A stretch of DNA of 64,000 nucleotides. Source: Prevotella melaninogenica (GTDB lineage Bacteria > Bacteroidota > Bacteroidia > Bacteroidales > Bacteroidaceae). How positions within the stretch are numbered: the first letter of the stretch is position 1; every line of letters starts with the position of its first letter. Below are positions 17,140 through 24,427 of this stretch, piece after piece. The DNA lies in the NCBI RefSeq assembly GCF_003609775.1, contig NZ_AP018049.1, forward strand, positions 1,178,001-1,242,000, read 5' to 3'. A model generated the notes under the pieces. The model searched no databases and was not told the origin of the DNA. It saw only the letters and a list, made by a program, of their open reading frames with translations. Both the position numbers and the translations under genes were made by a program.

Positions 17140-17832
17140 TTAACTTAATGCAAATATTTTCCAAATACTATAGTTTACATCATTATCGTAGGCATCCTCT
17201 CCTTCATGTTCCTTCAATGTCTTTACAATACGAATGGTAATTGGAAGAGCGATAACCTCATAAACCGTCTTCAACAACACCTGCCATAGCATCAACTTTG
17301 GAAGTTCGTCAGTTGGTACAACACCGCCCAATGCCAATGGGAAGAAGATAACTGAGTCGAAACTCTCACCCACAATAGTACTAAGAATTGCACGCAATGA
17401 GAAGTTACGCCCCTTGTCGCGAATCTTCATCTTACTCATCACGTATGCATTAGCAAATGAACCAATGATGAAAGCTACGAAAGAGGCTGCTGCAACACGT
17501 GGAGCCAAACCAAAGATAGCATGAAAGCCAGCTTCATTATCCCAATAAGGTGCACCTGGAATCCAATCACACAACGCACCCATAGCCACGAAGAAGAAGT
17601 TCATCGCAAAGCCTGTCCATATCAACAGACGCGCCTTTTGGAAGCCCCACACCTCACAAACACAATCGTTGATGATGTAAGAGATTGGAAAAACAATCAA
17701 TCCACCTGTCAATGAGATTCCTAACACAGAGATTTGCTTTGTCTCGAGGATGTTTGCCGCAATAAGGCAAACGCAAAAGAGGATGCTGAAAAGCATAAAC
17801 AGCACACTCACTTGTTGTTTACTTTTTGTCAT
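17140..17832 (-). CDS. yhhQ: Queuosine precursor transporter (YhhQ/VUT family)
   Basis: A 230-aa integral membrane protein with about six hydrophobic helices, of the YhhQ/COG1738 family that imports preQ0/preQ1 in E. coli. Family-typical segments are GGLIVFPISYIINDCVCEVW near residues 45-65 and ILSTIVGESFDSVIFFPLAL near 145-165. It is the first gene of the que operon, and its start is only 3 nt past a preQ1-I aptamer, so synthesis is expected to fall when preQ1 is abundant. The gene context strongly supports precursor uptake. Confidence 0.9.
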   Translation of the reverse strand: MTKSKQQVSVLFMLFSILFCVCLIAANILETKQISVLGISLTGGLIVFPISYIINDCVCEVWGFQKARLLIWTGFAMNFFFVAMGALCDWIPGAPYWDNEAGFHAIFGLAPRVAAASFVAFIIGSFANAYVMSKMKIRDKGRNFSLRAILSTIVGESFDSVIFFPLALGGVVPTDELPKLMLWQVLLKTVYEVIALPITIRIVKTLKEHEGEDAYDNDVNYSIWKIFALS

Positions 17833-17835
17833 TGT

Positions 17836-17870
17836 CTTGTTTTGTTAAAGGGGGTTGATCAAGTACCCCT
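17836..17870 (-). promoter_or_regulatory. preQ1-I riboswitch aptamer
   Basis: Read 5' to 3' on the minus strand from 17870: AGGGG (P1), a 12-nt loop UACUUGAUCAAC, CCCCU (P1'), then UUAACAAAACAAG. The loop CUUG pairs with the 3' CAAG as the H-type pseudoknot P2, and a C stands at the position equal to C17 of the Bacillus aptamer. The A-rich tail UUAACAAAACAAG is the same as I recall for the Thermoanaerobacter tengcongensis aptamer. Only ACA separates the pseudoknot from the yhhQ ATG, which suggests translational control. Confidence 0.9.
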
Positions 17871-17887
17871 ATTCAATAAAGTGGCTG

Positions 17888-17895
17888 CAAAGGTA
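17888..17895 (-). promoter_or_regulatory. -7 box of the que operon promoter
   Basis: A minus-strand TACCTTTG is followed by GCAG. The transcript would start shortly before the riboswitch. Confidence 0.55.
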
Positions 17896-18073
17896 CACAT
17901 TTTTATCCAAATAGCCTTAACTTCTATCGAAAAAGAAAAGTGTGTTAAAACACTGAACTACAATAACAGACGCTCTGTCTGTCGATAGAATCAGTATTCT
18001 AACACACTTAATTATATGCAATATAAGTTTAGTTGTAACTAAAAACTATATTGCTCTTTTACCGTATAGAAAC

Positions 18074-18286
18074 TTAATCTTCCCAAGGAGTGAATGCAAT
18101 TTCGCCCCATTCGTTTTCTTTCGCTTCAAAACCATCTACTCCACCTGTTTCACCTTTATCACCAGGATTAGGATTAGTTGGCTCTACTGGCACACCACTT
18201 GTATTACCGAAATGGTTATCAAGGATGTCACCATTAACATTCAATACTACCTTCTCACTCTGAGGAGTTATATATATTTTCTTCAT
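18074..18286 (-). CDS. Small acidic protein paired with a secreted protein
   Basis: A 70-aa product starting MKKIYITPQSEKVVLNVNGD, then a Pro/Gly/Asn-rich middle (VEPTNPNPGDKGETGG) and an acidic end (FTPWED). It has no signal peptide or transmembrane segment and no family I can name. The MKK-Y-P--E opening resembles small Prevotella proteins often seen next to surface-protein genes (from memory). It starts 15 bp after the stop of the 557-aa secreted protein gene on the same strand, so the two are probably co-transcribed. It could be a secreted peptide precursor or a structural partner; no evidence decides. Confidence 0.6.
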   Translation of the reverse strand: MKKIYITPQSEKVVLNVNGDILDNHFGNTSGVPVEPTNPNPGDKGETGGVDGFEAKENEWGEIAFTPWED

Positions 18287-18301
18287 AATTGTACTCCCTC
18301 C

Positions 18302-19975
18302 TTACTTAATTACAACCTTCTTACCATTCACGATATAGACACCACGAGTTGGGTTCTCTACACGACGACCCTGCAAGTCATAGTAAACGCCATCCTCTGG
18401 GCTATTCTTTGAGCTTTCGATAGACTCAATACCTGTTGTACTACCGTCCTCAAACTCTAAGACAAAGCTCTTAGCCTGTGCCTCTGCATTGGTAAGTACA
18501 AGGAAAGCCTTGTTACCTGGGATTGTTGTCACAGTGTTATTCAGCTTATAGAAACCAATTGGGTTTCTGCTATCTGCAGTATTGATATTGAAAGCACGAA
18601 TGTTATCACGTGTTACAAAATGTGATTTACCTGCGCCGTCCTTTGCTTCAAAGCCTTCAAGCTTTGCACCAAAGAAGATTCCACAGAGACGATTATCACT
18701 AATCTCAGTTACCTCTTCACCTACTGGTAACAATTGATTGTCCGCAGGATTAGTAGAGCTACACTCTAATACAACTGGAGTCTGAGCAGGAACTCTTTCG
18801 TTCTTACCAGCCAACTTCTTCACTTTGGCAAAGTAATAACCAGAAGCATTCTTTGCATTAACACCCTCTATTGTATAAGCAACTATGTCACCCTTAATAG
18901 TAAATGGGAAGTCTACATAGAGTGTTGTATAATATTTACCATCTCTACCCCTCATGTTAGTAGAAGGCTTCACACCAAAGTAATTTGTATCATCAACCTT
19001 TTCAAGGATCCACATAGCAGCATCTCCAGTGACAGGAAGCTCTGGACCAAACCACTGATCTGTAGTATTGTTATTGACAAAGTCAAACTTAGGAAGTGCA
19101 CCATCATACTCATTATGAGATGTATTAGCTAAGTCACTTGGATTATAAGCTCTACCATTTTCAATCTTCTTGAGTGCACCAGACATCAGGTAGTAGGTAC
19201 GACCCTGATTAATACGGTCTACACCGAAATAACGTCTAACAACGTCCATGATTTCAGTGTTATTATATTCAGTTGTTGCTATCTTTGCCAAAGCAAGTAC
19301 CTGCACAGCATCCCACACCTTATCAGGATTCTTTGCCTCTAAAGCCAAGTACAAGTCATTAGAGAGACCTCTTACAGCCGCCTTAATCTGTCCTGCAATG
19401 CCAGCACCAAATTTTGCTCTAATAACAAACTCATCATAGAAATCTACAACTGGTTGCATAGAAGGAACCGTTGCAAAAGCATAGTAAGCAGAACGACCAT
19501 CAGGGGTAGTAACTGGCTGCATGTGCATCTTCAGGTCCCACTTGCCAATAACCTCTGCATTGATGCCGTAATAAGCTGCAGTTCCTACAAATGTGCCAAG
19601 CTGAGCCTTCAGTCTATTCTTCAAAGCCTCGTTCACCTGAGCAATAGCTGGATTTAAGTAGCCATTAATAACATCAACACCCTGTGAACGAAGTTTTGTC
19701 ACATCGAGCCAATTAGGGTTTTTACTATTATTCTCTGTCTTAAGGTGAATAACAGTACCTGGCAATGTCGTTGCCTCAGCCTTAGTGGCATTAGGCTGTG
19801 CTGCAATTTTACCAGTTACATAAACATACTGCTTGCCATCTGTACGCTGACGAGCATTTACAATACGATAATAACCATCATCTGGTTTTGTTACAGTAGC
19901 TGGTGCTTGTGCTGACGCAGCCACAGAAAAGAATCCTAACACGAGTGTCAGGACTGAGTGTAAATGTTTAACCAT
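18302..19975 (-). CDS. Secreted protein with T9SS-like C-terminal domain
   Basis: A 557-aa protein with a signal peptide (about residues 1-23, ending in ASAQA). It has no enzyme motif I recognise. The start of the mature part, DDGYYRIVNARQR, resembles beta-rich carbohydrate- or cell-surface-binding modules of Bacteroidetes. The end, GVYYDLQGRRVENPTRGVYI then VNGKKVVIK, is the common Prevotella C-terminal module that resembles type IX secretion sorting domains. I infer a surface-exposed or released protein. It is the first gene of a two-gene unit with the 70-aa protein, with a TATTTTTG box at 20038-20045. Confidence 0.75.
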   Translation of the reverse strand: MVKHLHSVLTLVLGFFSVAASAQAPATVTKPDDGYYRIVNARQRTDGKQYVYVTGKIAAQPNATKAEATTLPGTVIHLKTENNSKNPNWLDVTKLRSQGVDVINGYLNPAIAQVNEALKNRLKAQLGTFVGTAAYYGINAEVIGKWDLKMHMQPVTTPDGRSAYYAFATVPSMQPVVDFYDEFVIRAKFGAGIAGQIKAAVRGLSNDLYLALEAKNPDKVWDAVQVLALAKIATTEYNNTEIMDVVRRYFGVDRINQGRTYYLMSGALKKIENGRAYNPSDLANTSHNEYDGALPKFDFVNNNTTDQWFGPELPVTGDAAMWILEKVDDTNYFGVKPSTNMRGRDGKYYTTLYVDFPFTIKGDIVAYTIEGVNAKNASGYYFAKVKKLAGKNERVPAQTPVVLECSSTNPADNQLLPVGEEVTEISDNRLCGIFFGAKLEGFEAKDGAGKSHFVTRDNIRAFNINTADSRNPIGFYKLNNTVTTIPGNKAFLVLTNAEAQAKSFVLEFEDGSTTGIESIESSKNSPEDGVYYDLQGRRVENPTRGVYIVNGKKVVIK

Positions 19976-20037
19976 AAAGTTTTATATAATGTAATAGTTT
20001 TTTTAGCTGATAAGTCTATCTCTCTAATTCAGCTGTG

Positions 20038-20045
20038 CAAAAATA
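20038..20045 (-). promoter_or_regulatory. -7 box upstream of the 557-aa protein gene
   Basis: A minus-strand TATTTTTG is followed by GCACAG. The leader would be about 60 nt. No -33 match at the usual spacing. Confidence 0.4.
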
Positions 20046-20316
20046 ACACTTTATGCAAAAAAGAATACAAAAGAGCACGTTTTATTAATAAAAATTCAAT
20101 ATAAGACACTGAATACAACTTGTATTTTGAATATATTTGTAATACTTTTATAGATAAAACCTTTTAAGACAGATATTAACGCATAATGTTTATATTTATG
20201 AAAATTCACTTATTATAACCACACAAAGTCGCCACAGCATGTAAGTTCATGACATTTTCAACCTTCCAAATTACACATAAAAAGGTCGCAAACGTATAAA
20301 AAACCATAATTTACCA

Positions 20317-20345
20317 TTGTGATAAGCAGAAAATCATTACTTTTG
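20317..20345 (+). promoter_or_regulatory. Promoter of the TlpA-like gene
   Basis: A -7 box TACTTTTG (20338-20345) has TTG (20317-20319) 18 nt upstream. The leader to the ATG is very short. Confidence 0.6.
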
Positions 20346-20362
20346 TAGCCTTATCATAAAGA

Positions 20363-21208
20363 ATGATTAATATGAAGAAGATTATTTTAATGACAGCACT
20401 GGCTACTGCTGTTTTCACTGCAAATGCGCAGGACATCAAGCCATACGAAGAGAAAATGTCTCAGATAGAGGCACAGTACAAAGCACTTGAGTCAGCCTAT
20501 CAGGCTTTCGGCAAGAAAGACCCAGCAACCTTCACTGATGCGGAAAAGGCTAAGTTGAATGAGATTATGGGTAAAGCTGACTCTCTCTACAACGTACAGA
20601 AGACTACAGCCTTAGAGATTGCAAGAAAGTTTAAAGACACAAAGTTCCCTGCGAAATACGTTGCTAAGATTATGTATGACGTTGAGTTTGATGAGTTGAA
20701 AGAACTTTGCGATCCTAACACTGGCTACTATAATGAGCCTGAGATGACAAAGCCAAAACAGTTATTTGAGTCTTACAAGTTGCGTCAGCCTGGTTCTATG
20801 TATAAGGACCTCACAATGGAAGACCTCAATGGTAAGCAGGTAAAGCTTAGCGATTGGGTTGGTAAAGGTAAGTATGTATTGGTTGACTTCTGGGCAAGCT
20901 GGTGCGGTCCATGTCGTGCAGAAATGCCAAACGTTGTAGCTGCTTACAATCGTTTCAAGGATAAAGGCCTTGAGATTATTGGTGTTAGCTTCGACAACAA
21001 GAAGTTGCAATGGTCAGCAGCTGTTGAGAAGTTGGGTATGACTTGGCCTCAGATGTCAGATCTCAAGGGCTGGGAGTCAACTGCATCAGCAGTCTATGGC
21101 ATCCGCAGCATCCCATCTAACATCCTCATCGACCCACAGGGTAAGATTATTGCAATGGACCTCAGAGAGAATAAATTGCACGAAGTATTGGCTGAGAAGC
21201 TGAAATAA
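20363..21208 (+). CDS. TlpA-like periplasmic thiol-disulfide oxidoreductase
   Basis: A 281-aa protein with a signal peptide ending FTANAQ. An N-terminal helical region (about residues 25-140) precedes a thioredoxin fold (about 145-281) with the redox motif DFWASWCGPCRAEMP and the cis-Pro region SIPSNILIDPQG. It probably reduces disulfides of envelope proteins or cytochromes, or acts in oxidative stress. The partner is unknown. A second ATG three codons later (20372) gives a more classical signal peptide start and is a good alternative. It is monocistronic, with its own promoter and a strong terminator. Confidence 0.88.
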   Translation: MINMKKIILMTALATAVFTANAQDIKPYEEKMSQIEAQYKALESAYQAFGKKDPATFTDAEKAKLNEIMGKADSLYNVQKTTALEIARKFKDTKFPAKYVAKIMYDVEFDELKELCDPNTGYYNEPEMTKPKQLFESYKLRQPGSMYKDLTMEDLNGKQVKLSDWVGKGKYVLVDFWASWCGPCRAEMPNVVAAYNRFKDKGLEIIGVSFDNKKLQWSAAVEKLGMTWPQMSDLKGWESTASAVYGIRSIPSNILIDPQGKIIAMDLRENKLHEVLAEKLK

Positions 21209-21616
21209 GAGAAAAGCAAAAAGACAAAAATGCTTTTATACTCTTTCGAGGAGCTGACAAGTTTATCATAGTCACTTCAAGAATTTACAACATTATAAAC
21301 ATAAAAAGAGTCATATCTAACTCTAATCATGAGTTCAGATATGGCTCTTTTTTTCTTGCTATTAAGGATATTGTTATCCAATAAGTCTTTTCTACATCAT
21401 GCTTATACAGCGCTTTACTAATAAGAAGTTGACTCCACCATAACAATCTTTTGCCTGACAATTAACGCTAAACACTATCCGTGTTTACCATTAGTACAAC
21501 ACGTGCTGGGCATCAACACATCTATAATAGATGGGTAGTTACTTATAAAATAATAAGTATCTTATGCTTTGCTTTAGCTCAGAAAACAGCCTTCTAAGTT
21601 AAAGCAAAGGAATAAA
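21209..21616. other. Intergenic region between convergent genes
   Basis: It contains the terminator at 21303-21355 and, around 21485-21505, one degenerate CACC-GTGC-like unit (TTACCATTAGTAC) plus ACACGTGC. Nothing else is visible. Confidence 0.5.
21303..21355 (+). terminator. Intrinsic terminator of the TlpA-like gene
   Basis: AAAAAGAGTCATATCTAACTC pairs with GAGTTCAGATATGGCTC plus T5, with minor mismatches and a 7-nt loop; a T-run follows. Confidence 0.85.
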
Positions 21617-22552
21617 TTATAGTAAGGAGTAGATATAACCAACAAACACTGCCGTAAGCACAGCTCCCTCCCATCGTTCAATCTTATACTTCGTAAAGGA
21701 GAAGAGCCATACAAGCATGATTGAAATAACAAGCATAGAAAGGTCGGTCGCTGTAATTCCATTCAATGTCATTGGAGTTATCACGCCCGTAATACCAAGA
21801 ATCGCAAGGATATTAAACACGTTAGAACCAAGTGCATTTCCTATGGCAATACCGCTATTTCCTTTACGAGCTGACACAACGCTTGTTGCCAACTCTGGAA
21901 GAGAAGTTCCTCCAGCAACAATGGTCAGACCAATAACAGCCTCAGATACTCCGAGGTTTGTTGCCACAGTCGTAGCACCCTCCACAAACAAGTTACTACC
22001 TCCTATCAAACAAAGCAATCCGACGAGAATCCACACGACAGACAACCATGTAGCCATCGGCTTCTTCCCTTCAGCCTCAACAGTAGCCTCCGCATCTGCT
22101 CCTTGCTTCTTAGCTCCTTTAAGTGTCATATACATAAAAATGAGGAACATCGCAAAGAGAATACCTGCATCAATCCTACTAATGTCTCCATCAAGCCCCA
22201 TCATTAGCAACATAGCCGATGCTACAAGCGCAAAAGGGATATCCTTCCTTACCGTTGTTTCCATAATTGTCATCGGTGCCACCAATGCCGACACACCAAC
22301 TATAAGTAAAGCATTAAAGATGTTGGAGCCTACAATATTACCTACCGCCAAGTCTGATGTTCCTTTCAGTGCAGAAATAAAACTTACACAGAACTCTGGC
22401 ATACTCGTACCCATCGCAACAATCGTTAATCCTATCACTATCTGTGGCATCTTCATCTTCTCTGCAACAGCCACAGCACCATCTGTCAAGCGGTCAGCAC
22501 CCCATAAAACGAGGGCTATACCCACGACAATAAATAAAATATTCAGTAACAT
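21617..22552 (-). CDS. Calcium/sodium antiporter (CaCA family, YrbG-like)
   Basis: A 311-aa inner-membrane protein with about ten helices in two inverted halves. Each half carries the alpha-repeat signature: AMGTSMPEFCVSFISALKG with GNIVGSNIFN in the first, and GGTSLPELATSVVSARKG with GNALGSNVFN in the second. The acidic residues (E in MPEF and LPEL) are the cation-binding residues of the family. It exchanges Na+ or H+ for Ca2+, K+ being another possibility. A long frame open on the opposite strand is an artefact of the repetitive membrane sequence. It ends convergently with the TlpA-like gene. Confidence 0.9.
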   Translation of the reverse strand: MLLNILFIVVGIALVLWGADRLTDGAVAVAEKMKMPQIVIGLTIVAMGTSMPEFCVSFISALKGTSDLAVGNIVGSNIFNALLIVGVSALVAPMTIMETTVRKDIPFALVASAMLLMMGLDGDISRIDAGILFAMFLIFMYMTLKGAKKQGADAEATVEAEGKKPMATWLSVVWILVGLLCLIGGSNLFVEGATTVATNLGVSEAVIGLTIVAGGTSLPELATSVVSARKGNSGIAIGNALGSNVFNILAILGITGVITPMTLNGITATDLSMLVISIMLVWLFSFTKYKIERWEGAVLTAVFVGYIYSLL

Positions 22553-22601
22553 TAAATCTTAGAATATAGAATAAATAAAATATACTTGAGAGATAAAACT
22601 T

Positions 22602-23273
22602 TTATTTCAACATCTTCCTACGGTCAAGAATCTTGATTGTTCGACCATGAATCTCTATCGCACCCTCTTTCTCAAAGTCTGATAGAACACGAAGCAAGGA
22701 GAACTTCTGAATACCAAACGAGTCTGCTATCTCTTGACGCGAACGCTCCAAATGTACCTCATTGCTACCCTGCTCTCCTGCACGTTCCATCAGAAGATAA
22801 GCCACCTTCTCACGTACAGTAAACAGACTAAGTACCTTCATCTTCTGTGTCAAGAACACATCAATATTTGAGAGAATACGAATATAGTTCATACGAATCG
22901 ACTCGTCCATATCTATTAGACGTTTCAACTCCTCTGGACGCATACGGAACAGCTGCACCTTACCATCCGTTTCTACACTAACAGGCAAACTCCTATCCTT
23001 AGAAAAGATAAAAGCGGGAGCCACCATATTACCACTATGCAATCGACTTACCTCAACTTGCTTGCCTGATAAAGCTGCCATACGACAGATGAGAATACCG
23101 TTCACCACAATATCTACATACTTGCAGGGCATTCCTGCCAAGGCATATACTTCATGCGAAGGTAGGGATACAAGCTGATGGCTAACGTTGCCCAACGTTA
23201 GTTCTATTTCTATCTCACTCATTCCTGCAAAAAGTGGACAGGAACGGAGTGCTTTCATCACATTATTATCCAT
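22602..23273 (-). CDS. Crp/Fnr-family transcriptional regulator
   Basis: A 223-aa regulator with an N-terminal cyclic-nucleotide-binding-like beta-roll (about residues 15-130) and a C-terminal winged helix. The recognition region is SRQEIADSFGIQKFSLLRVL. No four-Cys Fe-S cluster as in E. coli FNR is visible. I chose the ATG at 23273 over an in-frame GTG two codons upstream, because that GTG overlaps the promoter box TAACTTTG. The mRNA would then be leaderless or nearly so. It is divergent from a hemerythrin gene, so local control of a nitrosative or oxidative stress response is a reasonable inference. Confidence 0.88.
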   Translation of the reverse strand: MDNNVMKALRSCPLFAGMSEIEIELTLGNVSHQLVSLPSHEVYALAGMPCKYVDIVVNGILICRMAALSGKQVEVSRLHSGNMVAPAFIFSKDRSLPVSVETDGKVQLFRMRPEELKRLIDMDESIRMNYIRILSNIDVFLTQKMKVLSLFTVREKVAYLLMERAGEQGSNEVHLERSRQEIADSFGIQKFSLLRVLSDFEKEGAIEIHGRTIKILDRRKMLK

Positions 23274-23278
23274 GGTCA

Positions 23279-23286
23279 CAAAGTTA
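23279..23286 (-). promoter_or_regulatory. -7 box overlapping the regulator start region
   Basis: A minus-strand TAACTTTG ends 5 nt before the ATG. No -33 box at the usual distance was found. Confidence 0.5.
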
Positions 23287-23372
23287 CAAAGATTCTCGTT
23301 ATTACTACGAATTTAACTTGTTTTAACACGCTTTGGACACATTTGTTACCTCACCTTCTCCTTAATAGTTTT

Positions 23373-23380
23373 TAATTTTG
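23373..23380 (+). promoter_or_regulatory. -7 box of the hemerythrin-DUF488 promoter
   Basis: TAATTTTG followed by CACCC lies 38 nt before the ATG. The shared 140-bp intergenic region also has TTAACTTGTTTTAA, which could be a weak dyad for the divergent regulator. Confidence 0.5.
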
Positions 23381-23418
23381 CACCCACATAAAACGAACAA
23401 GATAAAATAAAGATAACA

Positions 23419-23943
23419 ATGACACAAACATTTTCTCAAAGCACAATTCCTTTTAAAGCATGGGACCTCGACCTACTTGTAGACTATGTACTGAAGTTTC
23501 ATCATCGTTACATTCGCAAGCAGGGTGAGGAACTTGCTATCAGACTGAACTCACTCGCTGCTAATCACCCAGAACTTGACCGTGTGGTAGATCACTTCCG
23601 CAACAGTGTTGCCGACCTTGACCTCCACTGTCAGAAGGAGGAGAACATTCTCTTCCCTTACATTCTTGATATTTTCAATGCAGCTGAGTACGGACAAGAG
23701 CATGCGCCTTTCCATTGTGGTACAATCCAACATCCTATCAATGCAATGATGGCTGACCATAGTGACGAGATGGAGCGTCATGAGCGTATTGCAGAACTAA
23801 CAAATAATTACACTGCTCCAGAGGGTGCTGAGCCTGAATATGTGAAGGCACTTGCAGACCTTCGTCAGTTCCGTGACAATCTCCTTGAGCATATCTACGT
23901 AGAAAACGAGATTATGTTCCCAAGAGCATTAATGATGGAATAA
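23419..23943 (+). CDS. Hemerythrin domain protein (RIC/ScdA-like)
   Basis: A 174-aa protein matching the C-terminal di-iron domain of the Repair-of-Iron-Centres family (ScdA/YtfE/DnrN). Ligand-type residues appear in LVDYVLKFHHRYIRKQGEEL (H28, H29, E37), LHCQKEENILFPYI, MADHSDEMERHE and HIYVENEIMFPRAL. The N-terminal ScdA_N domain found in longer members is absent. Such proteins repair Fe-S clusters damaged by NO or peroxide. It is followed 4 bp later by a DUF488 gene and divergent from a Crp/Fnr regulator, the usual setting for nitrosative-stress genes. Confidence 0.88.
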   Translation: MTQTFSQSTIPFKAWDLDLLVDYVLKFHHRYIRKQGEELAIRLNSLAANHPELDRVVDHFRNSVADLDLHCQKEENILFPYILDIFNAAEYGQEHAPFHCGTIQHPINAMMADHSDEMERHERIAELTNNYTAPEGAEPEYVKALADLRQFRDNLLEHIYVENEIMFPRALMME

Positions 23944-23947
23944 GATA

Positions 23948-24289
23948 ATGAAAATCAAACGTGCTTACGCGCCGGTTGAAGAAACCGACGGTTATCGAAT
24001 CCTCGTTGACCGACTATGGCCGCGAGGTATTAGTAAAGAAAAGGCACAAATCGACCTTTGGTTGAAATCTGTTGCGCCAAGTAATGAACTGCGTAAGTGG
24101 TTCGATCATGACCCCGAACGGTTTGCAGAGTTCTCTGAACGATATCGTGCAGAGTTAACTGCAAGTGGAGCCTTAGACGAACTGCATACTATCCTCAAGG
24201 AACATCCAACCGCTACCCTACTCTTTGCGGCACACGACGAGGAACATAACAATGCGGTCGTATTAAGAAATCTGCTTGAAACGGAATAA
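23948..24289 (+). CDS. DUF488 family protein (YeaO-like)
   Basis: A 113-aa protein with the family's conserved core: IKRAYAPVEETDGYRILVDR then LWPRGISKEKAQIDLWLKSV, and WFDHDPERFAEFSERYRAEL. Function is not known; family members are small soluble proteins often near stress or metal-resistance genes. It starts 4 bp after the hemerythrin stop, so the two form an operon. Length is normal, with no signal peptide. A bidirectional terminator follows. Confidence 0.85.
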   Translation: MKIKRAYAPVEETDGYRILVDRLWPRGISKEKAQIDLWLKSVAPSNELRKWFDHDPERFAEFSERYRAELTASGALDELHTILKEHPTATLLFAAHDEEHNNAVVLRNLLETE

Positions 24290-24345
24290 GCCTTTATCCT
24301 AATAAAGCAGAAAAAGCAAGAGACACAAAGTGAGAAATCAAAATA

Positions 24346-24385
24346 AAAGGGGACAGACATCAACGTCTATCCCCTTTCTTTTTGT
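24346..24385. terminator. Bidirectional terminator
   Basis: AAAGGGGACAGAC pairs with GTCTATCCCCTTT (one mismatch), with A-rich and T-rich flanks. It lies between the DUF488 gene and the convergent 947-aa gene. Confidence 0.85.
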
Positions 24386-24427
24386 TGTTTTCTGATACAC
24401 ACTCTCAAAGTATCAGAAGCTGAGTCC

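Larger units (their letters stand above)
19976..20362. other. Divergent intergenic region
   Basis: 387 bp of AT-rich DNA carrying the two divergent promoters and otherwise nothing recognisable. Confidence 0.5.

Noticed and set aside
21717..22562. 281-codon plus-strand frame opposite the Ca/Na antiporter
   Set aside because: It mirrors the antiporter, whose alpha-repeat motifs are unmistakable, and shows no family motif of its own.
23279..23943. FNR-type Fe-S sensor identity for the Crp/Fnr regulator
   Set aside because: No cluster of N-terminal cysteines is present, so oxygen sensing by a 4Fe-4S cluster cannot be supported.
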